Assembly (NCBI GenBank): GCA_013694845.1
Contig: JACDBQ010000402.1
Span: forward strand, 1-8,615
Source: Acidobacteriota bacterium
GTDB taxonomy: Bacteria > Acidobacteriota > Vicinamibacteria > Vicinamibacterales > 2-12-FULL-66-21
Length of the DNA stretch: 8,615 nucleotides
Reading direction: 5' to 3'
A program made the position numbers and the translations under genes. Every line of letters begins with the position of its first letter. Position 1 is the first letter of the stretch. This document shows positions 1 to 5,992 of the stretch, piece after piece. Below the pieces are notes generated by a model. That model was not told where the DNA came from, ran no database searches, and saw only the letters and a program-made list of their open reading frames with translations.

Positions 1-180
1 GATCAGCCAGCCGATCGTTCCTCCCTGCGCGACGAAGTAGCCTGCGTCGCCGCGTATGGCGGTAAACGTGCCTGTGGATGGCGGGGCCGCCGGCGGCTGC
101 GCCGCCAGCACGTCCCGCATCGCCACAGCCGCCACCGCTGCCGACGAAACCACGAAAAAGTCACGCCGTGAAATTGTCAT
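1..180 (-). CDS. Tat-exported MBL-fold metallo-hydrolase, N-terminal part only
   Basis: The reading frame starts at ATG 180-178 and runs 60 codons off the left edge of the window. The N-terminus reads MTISRRDFFVVSSAAVAA, a twin-arginine signal (S-R-R-D-F-F followed by a small-residue hydrophobic stretch) with a likely cleavage region near VLAAQ (residues 24-28). The mature start contains FTAIRGDAGYFVAQGGTIGWLI, resembling the first beta-strands of exported MBL-fold hydrolases, in which a Gly-rich GGTIGWL strand precedes the metal-binding HxHxDH motif. That motif would lie outside the window, so no catalytic residue is visible. A GGAG sequence about 5 nt upstream of the ATG supports this start. 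It lies 13 nt after the M16 gene stop on the same strand, so it is probably the third gene of that operon. The Tat signal is clear; the MBL assignment rests on similarity of a short segment. Confidence 0.72.
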   Translation of the reverse strand, partial: MTISRRDFFVVSSAAVAAVAMRDVLAAQPPAAPPSTGTFTAIRGDAGYFVAQGGTIGWLI

Positions 181-193
181 GACAACTCCAGCT

Positions 194-1600
194 CTATTTC
201 TCCACGATCTTTCCGAACCCCTTCACCTGATCCTCGATCACCTTCCGGTCGCCGACGATGACGATCGTCGCCTGGTCGTCCTGAAGGTACTTCATCGCAA
301 CCTCGGTGACCTTCTGGGGCGTGACTTCGAACACCTTCTTCACGTAAGTGTTCGGATATGTCGGCGGCAGGCCGTGGAGGTCGATGTACTGGAGCTGCGC
401 GGTAATGCCACCCCGGCTGGAATTCTGCAGGATGTAGGTGCCCCCCAGATAATTCTTGATCCCGGCGAGCTCTTTCGCGTCGGGCGGCGTCGCCTGCAGG
501 CGGTCGATCTCGCCGAGGATCTCCTTCAGCGACAAACCGGTCTGCGCAGTCGTGACATCCGCGTTCTCAGCCCAGTAGGCGTCCCGGTATCGCGTGGACA
601 CTTCGCTGTAGGGCGAATACGTGTAGCCTTTGTCTTCGCGGATGTTCTTCGTGATCCGGGACGCGAAGGCGCCGCCGAGGAGCGCATCCATCACCGTCAA
701 CGCGACGAAATCATCACTCGATGGATTGATCGTCGGCATGCCCAGGATGATCGTCGACTGCGGCGCGCCCGGCCGGTCGATCAAGTGGACCGCGCGTGAC
801 GACGCCGGCTTCGGCGGCTGGGTCGTCGCGGGCGTCCCTTTCGTCCAGCCCTCGAACGCCGTGCGGATCGAGGATTCCATCGCCGTCGCATCGAAGGTGC
901 CGACGACGTACAGCCGGCCCCGCCCGGCGCCGTAGGTCGACCCATAGAACTGACTGATCTGCTCGAGCGTGTAGCCCTGAATCATGTCGGTCGTGGGGAA
1001 CACGCGTCCATATGGATGGTCCCCGTAAAGCACCGCGCGGAACTTCTGCAGCGCCACCTGCTGGGGCTGGCTGAGCGACACGGCGAGGTTTCGCGACAGG
1101 TTCGCCTTGAGCCGATCCAGCTCCGAAGCCGGGAACTTCGGATTGCGAACGACGTCGGCAACGAGCGCGGCGTATTGCGGCCCGAACTCACTCAGGACAT
1201 CTCCGCCGATCGTGGTCGAATCCCCACCGACACTGATGTCGACCGAGCCGCCCATGTGCGCGGCTTGTTTCGAGATGTCGGTCGCGGTGCGAGTTGCCGT
1301 CCCTTCACGCATCAGGTCCGCAGTCAGGTCCGCAAGCCAGACCTCGTTTCCCTTCTCGAACGCGTTGCCGGTGCGGACGCTGAGGGTAAGTCGGACCTTG
1401 GGCATGTTGCCCCACTGGATGAGCGCGACCTGCAGGCCGTTGCCGAGCGTGAAGCGCTTCGGCTCGGGCACCCGAAAATCTCGCGGTGCGCCCGGTTTCG
1501 GCGGCTGCGACGGGAACGGCGCGGCCTGGGGAGCCTGGGCCAGGGCTGGTGCCACCGAGAGGGCCACGGCAGCCAGGATCAGGATCAGTCGTTTCGTCAT
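194..1600 (-). CDS. Exported M16 family peptidase-like subunit lacking the zinc-binding motif
   Basis: The 468-residue protein has the usual length and two-lobed layout of single-chain bacterial M16B (insulinase/pitrilysin) proteins. It has a signal peptide at residues 1-21, likely cut after ALA, and a Pro-rich linker at about 24-39. The N-terminal M16 domain covers about 45-250 and the second M16 domain about 268-465. Where active members carry HxxEH, this protein has WLADLTADLM at 88-97, so the two His and the Glu are replaced by Asp91, Ala94 and Asp95, and it should not bind catalytic zinc. It keeps the R/Y pair typical of the partner subunit (R321 and Y326 in REDKGYTY). This is the pattern of the inactive subunit in heterodimeric M16B enzymes. 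The start is set by the signal peptide and an AAGGG sequence 8 nt upstream. One base separates it from the stop of the zinc-bearing partner (TGA C ATG), which implies coupled translation and a 1:1 complex in the periplasm. The substrate is unknown. Confidence 0.93.
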   Translation of the reverse strand: MTKRLILILAAVALSVAPALAQAPQAAPFPSQPPKPGAPRDFRVPEPKRFTLGNGLQVALIQWGNMPKVRLTLSVRTGNAFEKGNEVWLADLTADLMREGTATRTATDISKQAAHMGGSVDISVGGDSTTIGGDVLSEFGPQYAALVADVVRNPKFPASELDRLKANLSRNLAVSLSQPQQVALQKFRAVLYGDHPYGRVFPTTDMIQGYTLEQISQFYGSTYGAGRGRLYVVGTFDATAMESSIRTAFEGWTKGTPATTQPPKPASSRAVHLIDRPGAPQSTIILGMPTINPSSDDFVALTVMDALLGGAFASRITKNIREDKGYTYSPYSEVSTRYRDAYWAENADVTTAQTGLSLKEILGEIDRLQATPPDAKELAGIKNYLGGTYILQNSSRGGITAQLQYIDLHGLPPTYPNTYVKKVFEVTPQKVTEVAMKYLQDDQATIVIVGDRKVIEDQVKGFGKIVEK

Positions 1601-1601
1601 G

Positions 1602-2966
1602 TCAGTTGCCCTTCGCTTTCGGCGTGATCGTGAGGATCGTCCGATTGCCGGGGCGCAAGTACTCGCGCGCCGTCTGCTGGATCAGCTCCGGCGTCACTGT
1701 GCGGAAATCGTCCTCCATCCGGTTGATCTTGCCGGGGTCATCGTCAAACAACGCGTACGACGCGAGGAGATTGGCACGGCCGAAACGAACGAACTGTTCC
1801 TGCTCGGCATACAGCGCCGAGCGCTGCTTCACTAGGGCGAGCTCCAGTTCCTCCTTCGTCACCGGCGTGTGCTGCAGCCGGGCGACTTCTTCGTCGATCG
1901 CCTTGAGGATTTCGTCGGCCGGCTTGTCGCTGTCGTGAATCATGTAGACCGTCCAGAGCATTGGCCCCTTCACGTCGAACATGCTTCCGAGCCCCGGGTT
2001 GGCACCGCCGGAAACCGAGCCCGTCAGCCCACGCTTCTGCACGAGCGCCTGGTAGAGGCGGCTGTCCTGCCCCTGCACGAGCATCTGGTCGATGAGCCCC
2101 ATGGCGTAGAACTCGGGCGTGTCGCGGACGGGATGGTGATAGCCGAGGGCGAGAGCGGGCCGGTTCACGAGGGCGTCCTCGCGATTCGTCCGTCTTTCCT
2201 TCTCCTGGCGCGGCTCCGCGATGTCGGGTTGCGCGGGCAGTTTCGATGCAGGGATGCCGGCAAAGTAGGTGCGGATCCAGCCGAGCGTCTGCGCCGTATC
2301 GATGTCACCGGTCACGACCAGAACGGCATTATTCGGCGAGTAGTAGGTCTGGAAGAATTGCTGAACATCACCGAGCGTTGCCGCATCGAGGTCCGCGAGA
2401 TCGCCGTAGAAGTTGTGAGCGTTGAACCAGTTCGTGTTGGCCAGCTGCGGAAGATCGAGCCACGGAAATCCGCCGTAGGGCTGATTCAGCACGTTGACCT
2501 TCACCTCGTTCTTCACGACTCCCTGCTGGTTGGTGAGATTCTCCTGCGTGATGTTCAGGCCGCGCATGCGGTCGGCTTCGCCCCAGAGAACGGTCTCGAC
2601 GGTGTGGGCGGGGATGATCTGGTAGTAGTTGGTGAAGTCGAAGCGCGTCGAGCCATTCAGGATGCCGCCGTTCGATTCGACCAGGCCAATGAATTCGTTC
2701 TTGCCGAGGTTCGCGGAACCCTGGAACATCATGTGTTCGAACAGGTGCGCGAACCCCGTCCGATCCTTTGGCTCGAGTCGAAACCCGATGTTGTAGTAGA
2801 GCGCCACGACCGCCGTCGGAGATGACGTGTCGCGGGACATCACGACCTTGAGACCGTTCTCGAGCTTGTGATACTCGATCGGGACCGTGACCTTCTGGTC
2901 TGTCTGCGCGGATGGGGCAGCGATCATCGCGACCGCCAGGCAGGGAACGAGCAGGACTCGGAACAT
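1602..2966 (-). CDS. Exported M16 family zinc metallopeptidase (active subunit)
   Basis: The 454-residue protein starts at MFRVLLVPCLAVAMIAAPSAQ, a Sec signal peptide likely cut after about residue 20. The start at 2966 is chosen because AGGAG at 2974-2978 sits 7 nt upstream. An ATG five codons earlier lacks this spacing, and the open frame continues to 3680 without coding character of its own. The zinc site is complete: inverted motif H74-L-F-E77-H78 within GFAHLFEHMMFQGS, and the third ligand Glu154 in VKNEVKVNV, 76 residues after H78 as expected for M16. The substrate-chamber C-terminal domain covers about residues 225-450, with SRLYQALVQKRGLTGSVSGG in the usual position. It probably hydrolyses peptides in the periplasm together with the downstream zinc-less M16 protein. 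The C9 context (LVPC) is too early and has Pro at -1, so this is not a lipoprotein. Confidence 0.95.
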   Translation of the reverse strand: MFRVLLVPCLAVAMIAAPSAQTDQKVTVPIEYHKLENGLKVVMSRDTSSPTAVVALYYNIGFRLEPKDRTGFAHLFEHMMFQGSANLGKNEFIGLVESNGGILNGSTRFDFTNYYQIIPAHTVETVLWGEADRMRGLNITQENLTNQQGVVKNEVKVNVLNQPYGGFPWLDLPQLANTNWFNAHNFYGDLADLDAATLGDVQQFFQTYYSPNNAVLVVTGDIDTAQTLGWIRTYFAGIPASKLPAQPDIAEPRQEKERRTNREDALVNRPALALGYHHPVRDTPEFYAMGLIDQMLVQGQDSRLYQALVQKRGLTGSVSGGANPGLGSMFDVKGPMLWTVYMIHDSDKPADEILKAIDEEVARLQHTPVTKEELELALVKQRSALYAEQEQFVRFGRANLLASYALFDDDPGKINRMEDDFRTVTPELIQQTAREYLRPGNRTILTITPKAKGN

Positions 2967-2973
2967 GGAGCGA

Positions 2974-2978
2974 CTCCT
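2974..2978 (-). promoter_or_regulatory. Ribosome binding site of the M16 peptidase gene
   Basis: AGGAG on the minus strand, 7 nt before ATG 2966-2964. It decides between the two nearby in-frame ATGs (2981-2979 and 2966-2964) in favour of the downstream one. Confidence 0.7.
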
Positions 2979-2991
2979 CATAAAGAAGTCG

Positions 2992-3000
2992 AATCTATCA
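2992..3000 (-). promoter_or_regulatory. Possible -10 element for the M16 operon
   Basis: The minus strand reads TGATAGATT. This resembles an extended -10 (TGn followed by TAGATT, four of six matches to TATAAT), 25 nt upstream of the M16 start codon, in a relatively AT-rich patch. There is no recognisable -35 box 17 nt further upstream. This is a weak call based on position and composition. Confidence 0.25.
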
Positions 3001-3012
3001 CGCGAATTCTTT

Positions 3013-3034
3013 GCACCCTGTGAGCTGTCTGTGA
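3013..3034 (+). repeat. Short direct repeats upstream of the M16 operon (CTGTGA x2)
   Basis: CTGTGA occurs at 3018-3023 and 3029-3034, 11 bp start to start, about one helical turn. The 11-mer GCACCCTGTGA at 3013-3023 recurs exactly at 5934-5944, in the gap upstream of the channel-WYL genes and of the small-protein operon. The phasing and position would suit a regulator-binding site upstream of the M16 genes, but repeats this short also arise by chance in a window of this size. Confidence 0.25.
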
Positions 3035-3043
3035 CATGCGCCG

Positions 3044-3601
3044 TCAGGCCGGCGGCCGCCGCGACGAACGGCCGAAGAACAGCGCCAGAAAGCCCGGCAG
3101 GAATGCGAACGACCAATACATGAAATGGACGAGATAATTCGGTCTCCCGGGTGACGGGCGCGTCCAGATGCCGGAAATCGCGTAGAAGGCCAACCCCGAG
3201 AGCACGGCGGCCGTCACCCCTCGTCCGAGCGCAGGCGGGAGTCGTTCGGTGCGCAGGAAACGCTGAAACAGGCCGAAGCAGATCCAGAACAGCATCCACG
3301 CCGGCAGCATGGCGCCCCAGCCGAGTGTCGGCGCGAGCGCGTAGAAGGCTGCCGCGGCCAGCACACCAACCAGCGGCCCGACAACGAGGCCTGCGGTCGG
3401 TCGATTGGCGCGTAATCCGATGACGCCGCCGATGCAGAGGCACATCAGTACGCCGTGGGTGACGCCCGCAAGAACGGTGTTCCGCACGCCGAAATACGCC
3501 CACACGAAGTCCCCGGCCGTCATCACCGCACCGAGGAACAGCGCGGCCCCAACGCTCCAGACCAGCATCCGCGGGAGCATAACGTAAACGGGCGCTATCA
3601 T
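3044..3601 (-). CDS. Hypothetical integral membrane protein, six predicted membrane segments
   Basis: I do not recognise this 185-residue protein. It is strongly hydrophobic, with likely membrane segments at about residues 12-33, 42-63, 70-91, 97-114, 126-144 and 157-176. Basic, Arg-containing loops lie at about 64-68 and 113-128, and there is a basic C-terminal tail (GRSSRRPPA). No catalytic motif or signal-peptide cleavage site stands out. The composition and clean segmentation support a real gene although three frames are open here. The start is uncertain: ATG at 3601, 3580 or 3568 are all in frame and none has a good Shine-Dalgarno sequence. From 3601 the gene begins 5 bp from the divergent DUF2207 gene, and from 3580 the gap is 26 bp. 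The M16 operon starts 77 nt downstream on the same strand, so co-transcription into it is possible but unproven. Confidence 0.75.
   Translation of the reverse strand: MIAPVYVMLPRMLVWSVGAALFLGAVMTAGDFVWAYFGVRNTVLAGVTHGVLMCLCIGGVIGLRANRPTAGLVVGPLVGVLAAAAFYALAPTLGWGAMLPAWMLFWICFGLFQRFLRTERLPPALGRGVTAAVLSGLAFYAISGIWTRPSPGRPNYLVHFMYWSFAFLPGFLALFFGRSSRRPPA
3596..3601 (+). promoter_or_regulatory. Possible -10 element for a leaderless DUF2207 transcript
   Basis: TATCAT, five of six matches to TATAAT, ends 5 nt before the ATG at 3607. No Shine-Dalgarno sequence precedes that ATG. Transcription from this box would start at or very near the start codon. The box overlaps the ATG of the divergent membrane protein if that gene starts at 3601. 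There is no clear -35. It is a position-based suggestion only. Confidence 0.25.
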
Positions 3602-3606
3602 GGCGC

Positions 3607-5271
3607 ATGTTCGCTCGCCTGCTTCTCCTGACGTTGACGTGGATTTCGATCGCGACGCCGGCGATCGCGAAGGAGTACACCGCCAGTCGATTCGACTCCC
3701 GGATCGAGGTTCAACCCGGTGGATCGCTCAAAGTGCACGAGACGATCGTGTTCGTGTTCACCGAAGGCACCTTCAAACAGGTCTTCCGTGTCGTTCCGAC
3801 GCGCGCCACTGACGGCGTCGAATTCGTTGAAGCCTCGATGGACGGCACCGTGCTGCCACCGGGAGAGGGTCCGGGGCAGGTTCGCGTGCGCTCCAGGGAC
3901 GGCCTCAGGGTCGAGTGGAATTTCTCCCCGTTGTCGGGAAGCACGCACACGTTCGAGCTCACCTACCTCGCGCGTGGGGTGGTGCGCCAGACGGCGCGGG
4001 CCGATCTACTGCAATGGCGAGCGCTGCCACGCGAGCACGGCTACCGGATCGCGTCCACCACCGTCGAGGTCCTCGCGCCGGAACCGCCGGTGGAAGCCCC
4101 GGGGCTCGAGACACGCCGCGTGGATGGCGACTCGAGCGTCACGGTCCGTGGCACCACCGTCACCGCTCAGGCAACGACGATCCGGCGCAATGGGTCGTTC
4201 GTCGTGTCGATCTCGCTGCCTCGTGGAAGCGTGCTCGACGGCCCCCCAGCCTGGCAGGCCCGGCAGATTGCACACCGCCAGCGCATGCCGCTGTGGTTGA
4301 CCACGTCCGTTGTCATCGGACTCGCCGGATTGATGTTGATCTTCGCGTTGCGCCAGAACTACGACGCTCCGCCCTCAGACCTGGGCGTGCGCTGGGGCTC
4401 CATGCTCCCGCCTGACGGGACGCCGCCGGGTATCGCCGGCGCCCTCGCTGCGAATGGTCGGCCGCAACTGGAACACGCGATGGCTTCCCTGTTCTCACTC
4501 GCCGAACGCGGCATCGTCGCCATCCGGGAAGGGCCGCACGGACGCTTCGGTGGTCGGAGCTTCACGATCGAGCTGCTCCGCAGGACGACCGTCCCCCTGC
4601 ACGAACAGACAGCCCTGGACCTCATATTCAGCAGCGCCACCAGCGTCGGCGCGACCGTGTCGCTGTCGAAAGCGCGGACGGCGCTCACGCGTCACTGGTC
4701 CCGATTCAAGAACGCCGTCCTTCGCGAGCTCGCCGACGCGCAGATGATCGATCCACGCCGGCAAGCAAGCCGAAAGCGGTACGTACAAACCGGCGTGGTC
4801 CTGCTCGCGATTGCCGCCGCCGGGGTGATCGCCTGCGCCTTTTTGATTGAGGACCACGGGGGGTGGCCCTTTCTGGTACCGCTGGCGATCGCCCTCGTCG
4901 CCATGACCAGCTTCATCGTCGTGGCATCGCAGACCCCGCTGTCGAACGAAGGGGTCCGCCGCGCAGAACTCTGGCGCGCGTATCAGAAGCATCTCTCCGA
5001 CCCGCAGCAGATCGAACCCCGGTGGGGGGCGGGAGGCACAGCCGAAGCCAGGATTCTGCCGTTCGCGGTCGCCTTGGGCCTCGCGGAGGCCTGGTCGAAG
5101 TTCATGAAGAAGAGAAATGCGGAAACACCGGCCTGGTTTCAGGCTGCGTCTGGTCTCGACAGCGGCCATGCATTTGCTGCCTTGGTCGCGACCGGCGGTG
5201 CCGGCGCGCACGGCGGCGGGGTTCACGGCGGCGGAGGGGTGGCGGGGGGCGGAGCGTCGGGCGCGCGATAG
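3607..5271 (+). CDS. DUF2207 domain-containing membrane protein
   Basis: The 554-residue protein has a signal peptide at residues 1-21 (AIA before KEY). An extracytoplasmic beta-rich DUF2207 region covers about 24-215, including SRIEVQPGGSLKVHETIVF and the ARADLLQWRAL segment. A first membrane segment lies at about 229-247. The following soluble region (about 255-390) has the family's PPD...AGAL...LFSLAERGIVAIRE pattern, which looks like a small winged-helix-like module. Two more membrane segments lie at about 394-414 and 419-440, followed by an amphipathic region. The tail at about 529-554 is rich in Gly with two His (AHGGGVHGGGG), as in many DUF2207 proteins, where a Gly-rich C-terminus is usual. 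The biochemical role of the family is unknown. No Shine-Dalgarno sequence precedes ATG 3607, but the signal peptide supports this start. The gene is divergent from the six-segment membrane protein and convergent with the small-protein operon. Confidence 0.9.
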   Translation: MFARLLLLTLTWISIATPAIAKEYTASRFDSRIEVQPGGSLKVHETIVFVFTEGTFKQVFRVVPTRATDGVEFVEASMDGTVLPPGEGPGQVRVRSRDGLRVEWNFSPLSGSTHTFELTYLARGVVRQTARADLLQWRALPREHGYRIASTTVEVLAPEPPVEAPGLETRRVDGDSSVTVRGTTVTAQATTIRRNGSFVVSISLPRGSVLDGPPAWQARQIAHRQRMPLWLTTSVVIGLAGLMLIFALRQNYDAPPSDLGVRWGSMLPPDGTPPGIAGALAANGRPQLEHAMASLFSLAERGIVAIREGPHGRFGGRSFTIELLRRTTVPLHEQTALDLIFSSATSVGATVSLSKARTALTRHWSRFKNAVLRELADAQMIDPRRQASRKRYVQTGVVLLAIAAAGVIACAFLIEDHGGWPFLVPLAIALVAMTSFIVVASQTPLSNEGVRRAELWRAYQKHLSDPQQIEPRWGAGGTAEARILPFAVALGLAEAWSKFMKKRNAETPAWFQAASGLDSGHAFAALVATGGAGAHGGGVHGGGGVAGGGASGAR

Positions 5272-5301
5272 CGGGGATCGCGGGACTGGCTTCGGGTCAT
5301 G

Positions 5302-5348
5302 GCCCGACCAGCCCGCGCGGCTCGAGAGTCGAGCGTTAACGGTCGGGC
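5302..5348. repeat. Nested inverted repeat in the convergent intergenic gap
   Basis: Outer arms GCCCGACC (5302-5309) and GGTCGGGC (5341-5348) are perfect 8-bp complements. Inside them, GCTCGA (5320-5325) and TCGAGC (5329-5334) form a second perfect stem with a 3-nt loop. It begins about 30 nt after the DUF2207 stop. It could fold in RNA as a stem with an internal hairpin and act as a terminator for the plus-strand gene. There is no T-run after the outer arm, so it is not a classical intrinsic terminator. Confidence 0.45.
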
Positions 5349-5373
5349 TGAAGTCGTACGATGAGGGTTGGGG

Positions 5374-5409
5374 CTGATGAGAAAGCGGAGCCTGACGATG
5401 TCAGGCCCC
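5374..5409 (-). terminator. Probable intrinsic terminator of the small-protein operon
   Basis: On the minus strand, GGGGCCTGAC (5409-5400) pairs with GTCAGGCTCC (5396-5387) through a 3-nt ATC loop, a 10-bp stem with one G-T wobble. It is followed by GCTTTCTC, a short, imperfect T-rich stretch. The hairpin overlaps the TGA stop (5403-5401) of the 70-residue gene, so the stem begins within its last codons. Position and stem strength favour a terminator; the weak T-tract lowers confidence. Confidence 0.5.
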
Positions 5410-5613
5410 TTTGCGCGCGGCCTCGACGAGATGCTCGAGCATCTGGCGGCGGTGAGCCACTTCCTGCTCCGACAACGTGCGCTGCGTTTCGACAAAGTCA
5501 AACGGCAGGTCACGCTGCGTCCAGGCGGCGCGGCGCGCGCGGGTCCGCTCCATACCATCCTTGAAGCACTCGAAGCACAACGCGCGTCCGTTCCCGTGCG
5601 TGCAGTTCGCCAT
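5401..5613 (-). CDS. Small Cys-containing protein (70 aa), possible zinc-binding motif
   Basis: I do not recognise this as a named family. The protein begins MANCTHGNGRALCFECFKDG, giving C4-x-H6-x6-C13-x2-C16, a plausible zinc-binding knuckle. A basic helix follows (about residues 21-30, with Arg at 23, 25, 27 and 28). A linker with LPFDF leads to an amphipathic C-terminal helix (LSEQEVAHRRQMLEHLVEAAR, about 48-68). Such an arrangement would fit a nucleic-acid- or protein-binding adaptor, but nothing proves it. The start follows GGAGGAGG in the upstream gene at a slightly long spacing of about 11 nt. It begins 3 nt after the upstream stop, so the pair is almost certainly one operon. It ends in a probable terminator hairpin. 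No competing frame here has better protein character. Confidence 0.62.
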   Translation of the reverse strand: MANCTHGNGRALCFECFKDGMERTRARRAAWTQRDLPFDFVETQRTLSEQEVAHRRQMLEHLVEAARKGA

Positions 5614-5616
5614 TGG

Positions 5617-5838
5617 CTATCGCGCCTCCTCCATCAGTTCAAGCAAGTGCCGTGCCTTGATCTGCGCCTGGCGCCGACGGTGCTCGAGCACTCTGTACTT
5701 GTCGGGACCGCGAAGACCACCCGTGGGAGCCGCCAGTCGCAACCCCGGTGCCCTCGAGCTCATCGCACCGGTCGTTGTGACCCCGACCACACCGCCGAAG
5801 TCCAGTGTCAATGCCGCCGAACCGTCGAACCGTGTCAT
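5617..5838 (-). CDS. Small hypothetical protein (73 aa), first gene of a two-gene operon
   Basis: No family is recognised. The start at 5838 is chosen because AGGAG (5850-5846) sits 7 nt upstream; an ATG ten codons earlier lacks such a site. The N-terminal half (residues 1-45) is Gly/Ala/Thr-rich, including LTLDFGGVVGVTTTG, and looks flexible or beta-like. The C-terminal part (about 46-73) is a strongly charged helix, DKYRVLEHRRRQAQIKARHL then LELMEEAR. Its end resembles the C-terminal helix of the downstream 70-residue protein (HLLELMEEAR against MLEHLVEAAR), which could reflect a shared interaction surface or common helix composition. The strong ribosome binding site, the 3-nt spacing to the next gene and the shared terminator support expression. 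There is no signal peptide or membrane segment, so it is probably cytoplasmic. Confidence 0.55.
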   Translation of the reverse strand: MTRFDGSAALTLDFGGVVGVTTTGAMSSRAPGLRLAAPTGGLRGPDKYRVLEHRRRQAQIKARHLLELMEEAR

Positions 5839-5933
5839 CTGGCTGCTCCTGTTGAGTCCGTTCCGCAATGGCTCTGGATCTCAGTACGCTGCGGACGACG
5901 GTGTTCCGATCGCCCGATGAATGAAGTCTAAAA

Positions 5934-5960
5934 GCACCCTGTGACAAGGTAGGTCATACC
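5934..5960 (+). promoter_or_regulatory. Possible operator region upstream of the channel-WYL genes
   Basis: This stretch holds the 11-mer GCACCCTGTGA (5934-5944, also at 3013-3023) and an interrupted palindrome GGTA-GGTCA-TACC (5948-5960). It lies just upstream of the AT-rich likely promoter of the channel gene and between two divergent transcription units. A regulator such as the neighbouring WYL protein could bind here. The palindrome arms are only 4 bp, so this is speculative. Confidence 0.22.
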
Positions 5961-5976
5961 CGTAAACCACTATTTT

Positions 5977-5985
5977 TGTTATATT
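5977..5985 (+). promoter_or_regulatory. Extended -10 promoter element for the TMEM175-like gene
   Basis: TGTTATATT at 5977-5985 fits an extended -10 (TGn followed by TATATT, four of six to TATAAT), inside the most AT-rich patch of the window (5961-5986). It ends 7 nt before the ATG at 5993. The expected transcription start would fall on or beside the ATG, and no Shine-Dalgarno sequence lies in the short remaining leader. A leaderless mRNA is the natural reading. No good -35 is present, as is common for extended -10 promoters. Confidence 0.45.
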
Positions 5986-5992
5986 TCGCGGC

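Noticed and set aside
1016..2825. Long plus-strand ORFs opposite the two M16 genes
   Set aside because: They are antisense to clearly conserved M16 proteins, have biased Arg/Val-rich or Ser/Arg-rich composition and no family features, as expected for mirror frames in high-GC DNA.
3647..3669. Repeated CGATCGCG with the palindrome GCGATCGC
   Set aside because: It lies within the signal-peptide codons of the DUF2207 protein (Ile-Ala repeats) and is explained by coding sequence and base composition.
2967..3680. Open frame extending the M16 peptidase about 238 codons upstream to 3680
   Set aside because: The extension is Arg-rich and lacks protein character. It overlaps the membrane protein gene in another frame and precedes both a good signal peptide and AGGAG at 2974-2978. 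It is a by-product of high GC.
4495..5226. A 243-codon minus-strand ORF opposite the DUF2207 gene
   Set aside because: It is antisense to a recognisable family protein with membrane segments; its own translation shows no domain or credible start signal.
5368..5931. Plus-strand ORFs over the small-protein operon
   Set aside because: The minus strand has ribosome binding sites, tight gene spacing and a terminator hairpin, while the plus-strand frames have no start signal and low-complexity Arg/Ser/Pro content.
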